Positions 49,401 to 60,700 of a stretch of 64,000 nucleotides of DNA are shown in pieces. Every line of letters begins with the position of its first letter. Within the stretch, counting starts at the first letter, position 1. The notes under the pieces are model-generated. The model worked only from the letters and a program-made list of their open reading frames with translations, had not been told where the DNA came from and ran no database searches. This stretch comes from Conchocele bisecta (lineage: Eukaryota; Mollusca; Bivalvia; Lucinida; Thyasiridae). A program made the translations under genes and the position numbers. Location: contig CM055278.1 in assembly GCA_029237695.1 (NCBI GenBank), positions 79,877,817 to 79,941,816 on the forward strand, given 5' to 3'.

Positions 49401-51960
49401 ACTGTAAATCAGGCATTTTAATAATTTTGAGCCATAGGTTCTGTGCTATAGAGGTTCATATGTCCCCGACTTAGAGAGTTTCACTGTAAATCAAGGCATC
49501 GATCATTCTGAGCCATTGTTGTGTTATCTGGAGGTTCCCCAGGGTGTCCCGGCTTAGAGTGGTTTCAGGTAAGTGAGCATTTGATCATTCTGAGCCCATA
49601 GTTGTGTGCTATGGAGGTCCCCATGTTGTCCGGTAGAGGTGTACAGTAAATCAGGCATTTTATAAATCATTCTGACCACAGTTGTGTGCTATGGAGGTCC
49701 CATGTTGTCCGGCCTAGAGGAGGTTTGACGTAAATCAGGCATTTTATCTTTTTTTGGAGCATAGTTCTGTGCTATGAGGTCCCCATATTGTCCGACTTAG
49801 AGAGGTTTTCACTGTAAATCAGGCATTCGATCATTGTGAGCCATTGTTGTGTTATCTGGAGGGTCCCAGGGTTTGGTCGGCTTAGAGGAGGTTTCCCAAC
49901 GTTAATTTGAGGCATTTGAATCATTTCTGAGCCATAGTTTGTGGTGCTATGAGTTCTCATGTTTGTTTCCGGACTAGAGGAGGTTTCATTTCCCCACCTT
50001 GTTTTATCCAGCATTTTTGATCAATTCCCTGACGATTTAGTATTGTGCTATGGAGGTCCCAGGGGTTTGTTCCGCATAACGAGTTTCACGGTTATTTCAG
50101 TCATTTGATCTTTCCCTGAAGGCGGATATTTGTGTGGCTATTTGGAGGTCATGGGTGTTCCCGTTGCTTCCCCTAGAGGTTTTGAAACTTTGTAGCAGAA
50201 GGCCCCATTTTAAATTTCCATTTAAGACCATAGTTCTCTCCCCTGTTGCCCTATTGAGGTCATATTGTCCGGACCCTTAGAGAGGTTTCACTGTTAAAAT
50301 GTTTCAGCCATTTCGATAATTCTTTGAGGCCATGTTGTTGTTTATCCCCTGGAGGTCCCCTCAGGGGGTGTATTTTTTTTATTTTTTCTGCTTAGAGAGG
50401 TTTATCACGGTAAGTTGAGGCATTTGATCAAATTCTGAGGCAGTTGTTGTGCTATGGAGGTCTTTCCCCTGAGGCCGATAGTTGGTGTTGCTATGGGGAG
50501 GGGTCCCAGGGTGGTTTCCGGTTAAAGGAGGTTTTTGACTGTTAAATCCCCAGGCATTTATCATTTTGAAATGGCCATAGTTTCTGGTTGGGCTTATTTG
50601 GGAAGGGTCCCTTATGTCCGACTTAGAGGGTGGTTTCCAACTTGTTAATTCAGGCATTTCGATAATTTCTGAGCCAATTTGTTTTGTTTTTGGAAAGGGT
50701 TTCCTCAGGGTGTTCTGGCCCCTTTTGAAAGAGGTTTCACGGGTTTAAAGTGAGGCATTTGATTCATTTCTTGAGCATTAGGTTGGGTGTCGGCTTATTT
50801 GGAAGGTTCACCCATGTTGTCCGACTTAGAGAGTTTCACTGTAAATCAGGCATTGATCATTCTGAGCCATAGTTGTGTGCTATGGACCCCGTCCCCAAAG
50901 TGTGTCTGCTGAAGAGGTGGATTTTCACGGTAAATCAGCATTTGATTTTCTTTCTGAACGATTAGTTGTGTGTTATGCCGGTCCCCATGGGTGTCCGGCT
51001 TTAGAGGTTTCACGGTTTTAAAATCAAGCATTGATCTTTCTGAGCGATAGTTGTGTGCTATGGAGGTCCCCAGGGTGTCCGGCTTAGAGAGGTTTGACTG
51101 TAAATCAGGCATTCGATCATCTGAGCCATTGTTGGTGTTATCTGGAGTCCACAGGGTGTCCGGCTTAGAGAGGTTTCACGTAAGAGTTAGCCATTTGATC
51201 ATTCTAGGAGCAGGTTTGTGTGCTATGGGGGAGGACCACATGTTGTCCGACTTAGAGAGGTTTTCTTCTGTTTAAATCAGGCATTTGATCATTCTGAGCC
51301 ATAGTTGTGTGCTGGTATGGAGGTCAGGGGGTCCGTTCTCTAAAGATGTTTCCACGGTAAAACTCAGTCATTTTGATCTTTTCCTGAGCGATAGTTGTGC
51401 CTTATGGTCCCCGGTCCCAGGGTGGTTCCGCTTAGAGAGGTTTGACCCCTGTAAATCAGCATTTATCATTTTGAGCCATAGTTCTGTGAAAACTATGGAG
51501 GTCCCCATATTGTCCGACTTATTGAGAGGTCACTGTAAATCAGGCATTCGATCATTCTGAGCCATTGTTGTGTTATCTGGAGGTCCCCAGTGTGGTTCGG
51601 CTTAGAGTGGTTCACGGTAAGTGAGGCATATTGATCATGCTTAAATTGAGCAATAGTTTGTGTGCTATGGAAGGTCCCCATGTTGTCCAGACTTAGAGAG
51701 GTTTCATTGTAAATCAGGCATTCGATCATTCATTCTGAGCCATTAGTGTGTGCTATGGATGGTCACCAGGGTGTCCACCCCGGCTTAATAGAGGTTTCAC
51801 GTAAAATCAGGCATTTGATCTTTTCTGAGCGATAGTTGTGTGTTATGGAGGTTCCCAGGGTATCCGGCTTAGAGAGGTTTCATCACTGTAGCAGGCACTG
51901 TAAGGCAGGCTTTATCACTCTGACGATAGTTGTGCATGGAGGTCCCCAGGTGTCCGGCTT
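46480..51960 (+). other. Indel-rich zone of the 82-bp array, probable low assembly quality
   Basis: Monomers here match the same variant series as 43440-46480 (for example the run at 44210-45300 is mirrored at 48890-49800 and partly again at 50880-51600). They contain many scattered one- to few-base gains and losses, which raise AT or GC homopolymers at random. Copies this similar in content but this noisy in length suggest poorly polished long-read sequence rather than decay. Confidence 0.6.
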
Positions 51961-52501
51961 AGAGAGAGGGTGTCCGGCTTAGAGAGGTTTCACTGTAAAT
52001 CAGGCATTTGATCATTCTGAGCCATAGTTGTGTGCTATGGAGGTCCCCAGGGTGTCCGGCTTAAAGATGTTTCAAGGTAAATCAGGCATTTGATCTTTCA
52101 GAGCGATAGTTGTGTGCTATGGAGGTCCCCAGGGTGTCTGGCTTAGAGAGGTTTGACTGTAAATCAGGCATTTTATCATTCTGAGCCATAGTTGTGTGCT
52201 ATGGAGGTCCCCATATTGTCCGACTTAGAGAGGTTTCACTGTAAATCAGGCATTTGATCATTCTAAGCCATAGTTGTGTGCTATGGAGGTCCCCAGGGTG
52301 TCCGGTTTAGAGAGGTTTCATGGTAAATCAGGCATTTGATCTTTCTGAGCGATAGTTGTGTGTTATGGAGGTCCCCAGGGTGTCTGGCTTAGAGAGGTTT
52401 GACTGTAAATCAGGCATTTTATCATTCTGAGCCATAGTTGTGTTCTATGCGATCACGAACATTATCACCTGTGATAAAAAATGTTGTCCGGTTTAGAGAT
52501 G

Positions 52502-53457
52502 TATAAACCACGTTTTCCCAATACATCTTTTTTTGATTGATCATAAACATTATCGCACATCTGATCACTTGAAAACATTAAATATTTGAATCAAGGCACA
52601 CAGAAGCTTAACACCTGAATACGCGGTTGACAAAACATTATCGCAATTTACATAAATGGAATTGTTAGCCGCATTGAGGCGTTTATATGCTCCAGTCGTC
52701 TATAACACAGACCGCTATTGAAAGATACTCAAAAACGCTATTATAAAAAAATCAATTTAATTAAATTTACAAAATAAATACCGCGAACAGAGGATCATTG
52801 TTCTGCTCCAGTTATACAGAAGGCGTATTAGTGTTTATTTTATAACAAACGTTTGGATTAAAATGACATAAAGCCAGGGTAATAATGCGTAATTTTAATA
52901 ATATATATTCAACACCTGACGGATGTCCTTAACAAACTTATTGACTCAGTGTAAAGTAATAATTGTGATCTGCTCTAACAAAAGGACGCTTATTTCAATA
53001 TTTACCAGATTGTGTTTTACTTAAATATGCAAATAAGAGACTGGGCGTGAATTAGACGGCAAACTATTCCGGACATAGTGATATTATATGTCTACAAGTT
53101 GGCATATATCTCTGGTAGACTTCATCTCCCACGACATATATTTGTATTGTTTAATTCCATGAGTCGATAATATGGCAGGAATTATACATTCAATTCCAAA
53201 CCACGCTTAGGTGTTGCCGTAATGTGTGTCCGGCTTCGAGAGGTCAATTGAATTTCGATAAACACCATATGTATGTTCACCAGCATTCATATTGCAACCA
53301 ATATCACTACATAATGTAGACCTTCCATATTGAATTCGACACATGAGGCAAACCACGTGACTTTGTACCTAAGACGATGGACAATATCTCATTTGCATTT
53401 GCTATGAACATTTAATCAACTTACACGTCATTTACATATAACACATATAGCATATAC
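52502..53457. other. AT-rich intergenic sequence, nothing recognised
   Basis: A stray GTGTCCGGCTTCGAGAGGTC at 53226 echoes the satellite motif. Otherwise I see no structure or coding sequence. Confidence 0.4.
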
Positions 53458-53597
53458 CATCGTACATGTTCAATAGCGGGAAATAATACACGAGTGTGCG
53501 TCGGATTCGCGTAAGCAACGAATGAGCTTACACGGACGCCGACGGACACACACGAGTGTATTATTTCCACTATTCAAACATGTACAATGTACGATGG
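53458..53597. mobile_element. Hairpin MITE, 140 bp
   Basis: The arms CCATCGTACATGTTCAATAG / CTATTCAAACATGTACAATG plus ACGATGG are inverted, continuing through GGAAATAATACACGAGTGTG and its complement. The two sides meet near a short centre at about 53525. It is non-coding. Confidence 0.65.
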
Positions 53598-54651
53598 AAT
53601 ATTTATAACATTTATATGTGGATCTTTATGCACATTTAGTTTATTTTTGTGATTATAATCAATGAATTGTGATATGCGGATGAATAGTTACACAACGACG
53701 TGTTTCCCGCTTTTTGACGTCACGTTATTTGACGTCAAACGTGGCGTCGTGTAAACTTTTTGAAATCCAAATTACGCAGCAGTTTCTATGAACTAGATAA
53801 TTATATTGAGCGCATGTTTGGAATGTGTTCAATCACATTAACATTCTAGATTAGTCCAGACCCTTTCCAAATTTTCAAATAACTTTAATATGACTGTAAT
53901 AAAAATTAAACATTTTGCATGGTAGCTCGTGCTTTCCATATGTAATCCATATTATTGCTGATATCCATATTGTGGAGAAGAATTCATATAAGACTTATAC
54001 GTCATTTACAGATACATAATACATACATTTGTATCTTTCATGACAAATCTCGCACCCAGTCTTACATGTAGGTACAAAATCACATGGCGTGTCTCATATG
54101 TGGTTATGTTCTGCAGACATGTATGTTTTACACTACTTATGTCCAAGGTGACGGTGTTCTACGAACGATTTGAGCTTTACCTACGCCCCGATCTTGTTAT
54201 AATCTCGGGAAACAACGCGAATTCTCGGAAATCAACGCCCGAGTTCGCCGATAAAAAGCGTGAAAGAGCATACTGATTAACAACTCCCCGAGGGCGTATT
54301 GTGTTGTCTAACATATGAATAAAACAGACAATGTGTCATATTTTGAAGAACAACCTCCATCGCCGAGAGTAACACAAATCTAATCTTTAACTTATCACAA
54401 CAATCACACTTTAGTTGTCGTATTATGTGTCACTTTGTGAGTTTTCACCTACCTTCACTGCACGAACTGAAGCAAAAAGCCCACCCGCATACTTTTTATA
54501 TTGAGCTATTTCCCAGTTCAAATAGGATTATGTGTCGATTTAAGTATGTTTAAGGAACTTCTTTCATTGTAATCTTGCGAAACATAGTTTCTTTAGCATT
54601 CGCACCACACTGTATCAATTTTCCGCGAGTATTTAGGGAATATAGAGAAGC
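53598..54651. other. Intergenic sequence, nothing recognised
   Basis: GACGTCA-type palindromes occur at about 53717-53738 (TTTTTGACGTCACGTTATTT and the following TGACGTCA-like word). A 78-codon open frame at 54040 has no family character. Confidence 0.4.
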
Positions 54652-54789
54652 GAATAGTAGGTTAGTGCCGTGAATGGGAAAACTATCTGGCAAGGCGTAC
54701 GAAACGGGATGGGCGAGGCTCTGCCGAACACATCCCGTTTCCGTGCCGCGCCAGATATTTTTCCCATTCACGGCACTAACCTACTATTC
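54652..54789. mobile_element. Long hairpin (138 bp), foldback MITE-like
   Basis: GAATAGTAGGTTAGTGCCGT followed by GAATGGGAAAA pairs with its near-exact complement ending at 54789. The pairing continues through CTATCTGGC, ACGAAACGGGATG and their complements to a loop near 54718. The high identity between arms suggests a young insertion or selection on structure. Confidence 0.7.
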
Positions 54790-55029
54790 TATTTATCCCG
54801 TCAACACCTACAAATAGCTTTAAAATGCAAAAATAACCCCAGGCACATCGTCAAAATCGGAGAATCGACTAGCATGACAACCGCACATATTCATACGCAG
54901 TGATTAGGTCGTATTATCAGGATATCATCACGGCACATACGCACTGTGTTGATGGGATGAATATTATACACCTCTATGTTTGTGGCTTGAGAAACGGCGT
55001 CTATAACGTGTCTGTTAACCCTTAAGTTG
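54790..55029. other. Intergenic sequence, nothing recognised
   Basis: No repeat or coding signal was seen. Confidence 0.35.
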
Positions 55030-55167
55030 CTGAGCCATACACTTGTCTGCTGGTGCTTTGTATTTTGCCTTATTGCTCAATACAAACATGGTTTACAGCA
55101 CTTTAGTCTAAAATGCAGTCAAAGCATGTTTTTGATGCGACAAATCGAAAATAAACAGCAGACGACA
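55030..55167 (+). repeat. Dispersed repeat with GTCTGCTG / CAGCAGACGAC ends, copy 2
   Basis: It shares with 2043-2170 the ends, the phrase CAGCACTTTA, the GTTTTTGATG-like block and AATAAACAGCAGACGAC. Same orientation, moderately diverged. Confidence 0.55.
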
Positions 55168-55613
55168 CATTTTAATTCAGCAGTGTAAGGGTTACGTGTA
55201 GCTGTCGATATGTTAGCATACTCTAGAAGCATGAAAAGGATGTCTGCTGTTTGTCATAAACGTGATTGCTGTTTTACGGACTGGATGGCGACCAATGCAG
55301 ACCCTGGTCAGACTGCGCGGATCCCAATGTAACGCCAGCGTAATGAATCCAAATTAGCTGCATGATACATAAATGTGTAATCCGTCAACGAATAATGAGA
55401 GGACATAAGTAGTGTTCGGCGTTTACACGTATAGCGTTTTGGTTTGTTTACGCAAGTTTTCAAGAAAACATTGTTTCTTCACTGCGCATGGCAGCATTTT
55501 CGCCAGAAACGCTTAAACGTTTGTTGTCGCGCCTGCTTTAGCAGAAGGAGTGATTATTTTCGCCGCTTTTTCCATCGTCGTCGTCTGCGTCAACAGTTTT
55601 CAAAAAGCTTGTA

Positions 55614-55905
55614 CACGTTTCTTCATCATGATATAACTTTACTTTAATATAACTTCACGGATTGGTTCAATATTTGGACTCTTGATACATGTAATAATTT
55701 GGAACACCCATGTCACCATTAACATGCCCTTGACCGTTTGCACTTTCACATGGTTGTGGAAACACTAAGCCATTTTGTTAAGTCAATACACGTTTCTCCA
55801 TCACGATACAACTTTAATATTACTTGACATATTGCTTCACTATTTGGACACTTGATACATATGAGCATTTGAAACACACTCATGCAGCCATTGACATAAC
55901 ATTGA
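55614..55905 (+). repeat. Two-copy tandem repeat, period ~174 bp
   Basis: CACGTTTCTTCATCATGATA (55614) and CACGTTTCTCCATCACGATA (55788) both lead into AACTTTA...ATATTTGGAC-type sequence and TTGATACAT. The copies are clearly related but diverged. Confidence 0.6.
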
Positions 55906-56635
55906 ACTTTAAAGCATGCACTTCTCTGATGAGTTGTGTGGTGCTTACATTAGCACATGTCCATGATTGTGTACGGACAAGTGCCTCGACAGGCGCGACA
56001 CCGCTTCCGGGACGGAATTCTTGTTTATATCACTGCGCAACCGCAGAGTGCCAGGAAATATGTTTATGTTTCAATGCGCATGCGCAGAGCTTTTAGAGAA
56101 CAATCCAGCTTATGCAAAAATGGCATATTCTTTGGATAGAAAAGGAAAAAAAAAGGAAAACGGTTTGAATGCTTGCAAACGGGAAAATTGGTATTTTGTT
56201 GGCGAATAGGAATACAAGAAACGCGCGTTTGGGCCACCACGTTATGCCCTCGTTTGGGCCACCACGTAAGGCCCTCGTTTCATGTGTTTAAACGCCGTTC
56301 ACGTCTTGGACCCGTTTCATTAAACTTCGTACAACTAAAGTGTTCGTAAGTGCCAATTTAGGATAATCTGGACATTTCAATTGATGGATTTACATTTATT
56401 CAACATAGGCTGCATCTCAAAACGTTGTTAATGTGAAATTTACAGACTATCAAAATGTCATACTTATGAACATTTTAGTTGTACGGAGTTTTGTGAAACG
56501 ACCCCCTGTGGTACGTTTCGCTAAACTTGGTACGACTAAGAAGTTCGTACGTGCAACATTGAAATCCACAATAACATTTGTTCTAAAATATTTGTCCATG
56601 TAACTATTGCAAAATACTTGAATATTTTGTTTAAA
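55906..56635. other. Intergenic sequence with a small tandem repeat
   Basis: A 26-bp unit, CGTTTGGGCCACCACGT plus TATGCCCT, is present twice at 56226-56276. TTCGTACGTGC/TTCGTAAGTGCC-like phrases with ACTTCGTACAACTAAAGTGT occur at 56325 and 56527 as a diverged pair. No credible gene was found. Confidence 0.45.
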
Positions 56636-56640
56636 GTAAG

Positions 56641-56760
56641 CAGCTTGATTGGTGGAGCCTGGGCTGCGCTACAGCTCAGGCACAGTCAATCAAACTGCTT
56701 GATTGCGAGTTGATATTGCCAATAGATGCTCAGATACGCTGACATATTAACAAGATTAAC
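56641..56760 (+). repeat. Dispersed repeat, copy 2 of a pair with 9725-9843
   Basis: The same block order and orientation as 9725-9843, with about the same length. Confidence 0.65.
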
Positions 56761-56809
56761 TATTTCAACACGACGGACCTGTATAGTGGTATTGGAAAAC
56801 AGTGTGTAG

Positions 56810-56855
56810 ATGCAGATGAGCCGGCTCGTGACGAGCCGTCTCATCAGGATCTGCA
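56810..56855. repeat. GC-rich hairpin
   Basis: TGCAGATGAGCCGGCTCGT pairs with ACGAGCCGTCTCATCAGGAT plus CTGCA across a tiny loop. It is isolated and its function is unknown. Confidence 0.55.
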
Positions 56856-57049
56856 CCTTTTGCAAGTAATTTTCATATTAAATTTTTTTGAAAGCAACCC
56901 CCCCCCCTTTTCATAAATGGACTTGTTTGAAATAATTTTGTGACGACTGGATTGGTTGCAAATTAACATATCAAAATCCATTCCAGTTACTTAGGGGTGA
57001 AAGGGTTAACACATGTGGTGGTGTAGAGCAACTATAATTTAATACCTAC

Positions 57050-57300
57050 TGTCTGTTCCACATTTTGCTGCCGACGAACTTTTGGCTATTAAACACATTA
57101 AATCTAAAAAATATTTAAGTGTACGTACTTTTTCATAAATAACAAAAGTCAACCTCCCCAAAACAAATATTTCATAAAATTCCATCAAATATTGATTTTA
57201 TCGCGAACAAAATATTTTCCTATGGAAATTTAATATGGGGGCTAAAAATAGATTTTTTAAAATAAGTTTTTATTTGATGACCGATTTTCAAAATCTAACT
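57050..57300 (-). repeat. Dispersed repeat around GATGGAATTTCATC, copy 2 (left flank of the polymerase element)
   Basis: On the minus strand it carries CAATATTTGATGGAATTT, GGGGAGGTTGAC and TTCGTCGGCAGC blocks matching 7380-7560. It ends at the left boundary of the polymerase element. Confidence 0.6.
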
Positions 57301-57305
57301 TTTGT

Positions 57306-57412
57306 AGTAGTATATAAGAGTCATAATGATACCACCACCCTCTAGAGGGCGCCGGCTACGCACGGCGCCTCCCACCACATAGTGGTATCATTAATGACTC
57401 TTATATACTACT
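57306..57412. repeat. T-shaped terminal palindrome, left end
   Basis: The outer stem pairs AGTAGTATATAAGAGTCA and ATGATACCA with the mirrored sequence at 57383-57412, with one unpaired T. Inside lie two further palindromes: CCCTCTAGAGGG (perfect, 57338-57349) and GGCGCCG with CGGCGCC (57349-57369). The whole can fold as a stem with two side arms. Confidence 0.8.
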
Positions 57413-57584
57413 CAGATTTTCCTCCATTTTTATGAGAATATTTATGAGAATATTTATGAGAATGGGAGTAATTTTCAAAATTACAGATTTTCCTCCATAT
57501 TCTCATAAAAATGGAGGAAAATCTGTAATTTTTCAAAAAAACACGGGGGTTAGTAAGCATAATTTTAATTTTTCAAAACACGAA

Positions 57585-57620
57585 GGGGGGGGGGGTGGGG
57601 GGGGGGGGGGGGGGGGGGGG
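57585..57620 (+). repeat. G run in the left TIR, absent at this length from the right TIR
   Basis: About 35 G (one T at 57596) where the right TIR has only 7 C at the mirrored position (about 62357-62363). It is either a true unstable homopolymer or an assembly artefact. Confidence 0.8.
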
Positions 57621-57796
57621 AGTAGGCACAATTTTAATTTTTCAAAAACACAAAGGGGGAGTAGGCACAATTTTAATTTTTTCAAAACACACCTATTCGG
57701 CGGGTATGTATGAGAACATATTTTTCATCAACCGCGAGATCATATATTTATGACACCCTATTGAAGATAAGAATTCCATTAGTTATACTCAGTATA

Positions 57797-60700
57797 ATGT
57801 CTACCATAAAGCAAATGAGAGAGCAAGCTAAGAGTTGGGGAATTTCTCTAAGAGGTTTGAGACTCAAGAAAGATATATCAGATAGGATAAGTGACGCGCG
57901 AGCCGTCGTCTATGAGGAGAGGATGCGGCGTGCGGTTTCGACCGGACGACTGCCCGCCGACCCCGAAAAACGCTCCGAGAAATTGGAGAACGAGACGACG
58001 GCCAGCCTGCGTGCCACTGCTTACGCGCAGCGTGTAAAAGAAGATCACAGTGCACGTACAAAACCCCTACAGAAGGCGTACTACAATAAGATTTATCAAG
58101 GGTTGGTGGGGAGACCTCCTAAGAGGAGGAGAGATATTGCCAGAGCTTTGGTTGAGGAGGGTCCCAGGATTCTCGCCGAAGAAGCTGAAGTTAGGGAAAC
58201 TGATGATAGGGGTAGGAGGAAGATAGTATGGACTTTCGAGAGGGGGGTAGATGGGGAGATCGCTAATCGCATAATGAATAAAATTCGACCAGAGATGACC
58301 ACGGCATGTTATCTGAGGTATTCGTGCTCGTATCGTATTAGGCACATCGAGACAGACGAAACGATGATCTATCACAAACAATCAAAGGGTAGTCCGTGGA
58401 TAAACGAGATTTCCAAAGCGGAGAGTTGGATAACCGATAGAGAGAAAGGTAGAATGGACATCGAAAAAGTTGATAGACCAAACACAAAATGGACCTTCGT
58501 TCGTTGGATATCAGTTGAGGTGAAGATGATCATCGACGCTCAACAACTTCTCATGGGAGCGGGAAAACTCCCAGACTGGTTAAGACAGAAAAAGGGAATG
58601 AATTCCGTAGACACGTACGACGACTACTTGTGTCTGTTTAGGTGCATAGCCATCCACCGTGGAGTGAGACCAGATCGATGTTGTGAGAAGGCACGAAATC
58701 TAGCTCGCGAATATTTCGGTCACGATAACGGACCGGATAGTAAGGGAATTCTCCTAGAAGATATTAAGAAGGTCGAAGAGCACTTCAAGATGGGCATTCG
58801 TGTTTACGAGCCCACCGATGAGGGAGTGTGGTATCTCATGAAGGTTCCGGCAAATTACGACGTGGTTGGGGAGAAAATCATGACGATAGGAATGTTTGGA
58901 GGTCACTCTTTCCTCATAACGAACCTCCGCAAGATGACGAACGAATACGGATGCACCGGATGTCAACAACGGTTCACAAAGTCGTGTAACATGCACAGGC
59001 ACGCGACCACCTGCATGGGTGGGAAGACTGTGGTGACATGTCCAGGTAAGATGGTAGAGAGACCGCAGTCTGCATATGAGAAGGCGTTATATCCCAAGGG
59101 GTCAGCGAGCGAGAGGTCGATTCAATGGTTGAGCAGAGAAGAAGAGAGAGTGGGAAAGCACATACATCACGCGAGATGCGGTCACGGTGGAGAGAGGTGG
59201 GTGGCCGGCGATCCGGTAGATGGATATTGTCACGAGACCAAGACCGTGTTTCAGTTTCACGGATGTTACTGGCACGGGTGTCCGACACATTGCAGGAGAG
59301 GCAACGCGAGATCGCTGTACAAGAAGACGAAAATACAAGACACCAAAATAAGGAAGGCGGGGTACGAGCTGGTGGTGATATGGGAGTGTGATTGGTTGAA
59401 TGATAATTTTGATAAAATTAATACATACTATCCACGATGGCCACACGATGAGACGACGACTCTATACCCTCACCAGATAGTATATGACTTCGAGGCGTAT
59501 CTCGACAAGTCGAAAACCACGCGACCCACCAAAGACCTGACCTTCGAGGTCGAGCACGTTCCTATATCAGTGTCGTTGGGGGATACGATGCATAAAGGGA
59601 TCACACACATATGCGAACGAGATCCCGACACGCTAGTAGAGAAGTTCGTGACCGAGCTGCAGATGAGAGGCAAGGCAATCAGGGATGAGGTTAGGAAGAA
59701 GTATCTGCCTGCCGACATAGATATGTTATCGAAGTCTCAGCAAGCAAAGATTATATCTTGGATTGACCAAGTCCCGGTGGTGGGGTTCAACTGTAGTAGG
59801 TACGACCTGAACCTCATCAAGCAGCACTTTGTAGAGAAGTTGGCGGCCACCGTGAATAAGGTGATGGTAGGAAAGAGAGCCAACACGACGATGTTTCTGT
59901 TTACCCCGGAGTTTAGATTTCTCGACATCATCCAGTATTTGGGACCCGGTACCACGTACGACCGGTGGGTTAAGGCGTACGATTGTAAAACGGTAAAGTC
60001 TCACTTTCCATACGAGTGGTTCGATAGCGCGGACAAGCTCGACCATCCGGGGCTGCCAGACTATCCCGAGTGGTACTCGAAGTTGAAGGGTGAGTTCCTA
60101 CTGTCGTTGTCCGAGTGGAAAGAGTGTAAGAAGGTATTCCGAGAAAATGGGATGAAGACGTTCAAGGAATGGTTGCAACACTACAACGACTTAGATGTAG
60201 GACCGTTCCTGGAGGCTCTAACTAAAATGACAGAGTTCTACAGGGGAAGATGTGTGGATATACTCAAGGATGCTGTGTCTCTGCCAGGTGTTTCCCTTCA
60301 ATACCTACTTCGTGGGACTATCGATGGGAAGGCGGACAGGCCAAAGTTGTGGTCTCCGAAGTCTGAAACTTACGAGATGATGAAGCAGGGATTGGTCGGT
60401 GGTCCGTCCATAGTGTTCTCCAGATACGCAGAGGCTGGCAGGTCGACGATCAGAGGTCAGGTAGGTAGTCAGGAGGAGAAGATGTGCAAGGCGGTGCTGG
60501 GGTACGACGCTAATGCGCTGTATCTGTCTACACTATCGAAAGACATGCCATGTGGGGAGGAGACGATATGGACGTGTGACGACCCCGAAAGACAGTCGTA
60601 TATAGACCGTTTCGTGAGGGAGGTTAAGAGTGAAAAATGGTTCGGATTTGCAGAGTTGGATATAGAGGTACCGGAAACGTTGAGAGACAAGTTCTCTGAA

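Larger units (their letters stand above)
28352..52501 (+). repeat. 82-bp satellite array (~290 copies, 24 kb)
   Basis: The unit runs GTAAATCAGGCATTTGATCA, TTCTGAGCCATAGTTGTGTG, CTATGGAGGTCCCCAGGGTG, TCCGGCTTAGAGAGGTTTCA, CT. In clean stretches the phrase AATCAGGC recurs every 82 bases. A shorter class of unit has a 9-base deletion (GCAGCATTCTGAGC, 73 bp). Variants include CGATAGTTGTG, CATGTTGTCCGAC, ATCTGGAGG and GGTACCC. These group into higher-order repeats. The array is bounded left by AGGTAAGGTGGC...GAAAGTTGGATATG (28356-28384) and right by CTATGCGATCACGAAC...ATTATCACCTG (52445-52471), both parts of the dispersed element at 23283-24060. There is no coding capacity. Confidence 0.95.
57306..57749 (+). 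repeat. Left terminal inverted repeat
   Basis: It contains, from the outside in: a branched terminal hairpin (57306-57412); three TTTATGAGAATA units (57428-57463); a hairpin with ACAGATTTTCCTCCAT arms (57483-57526); three related AGGCACAATTTTAATTTTTC-type units; and CGGCGGGTATGTATGAGAAC. The inner limit is where identity with the right copy stops at CATATATTT. It is about 29 bases longer than the right copy, mostly because of a G run at 57585-57620. Confidence 0.9.

Noticed and set aside
54040..54276. 78-codon open frame
   Set aside because: It has no recognisable family, no upstream promoter or splice context, and its length is expected by chance in this much sequence.
57432..57713. Small ORF with a glycine run upstream of the polymerase
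   Set aside because: It lies entirely in the TIR, is built from TIR tandem repeats and the G run, and its mirror copy at the right end does not conserve it.
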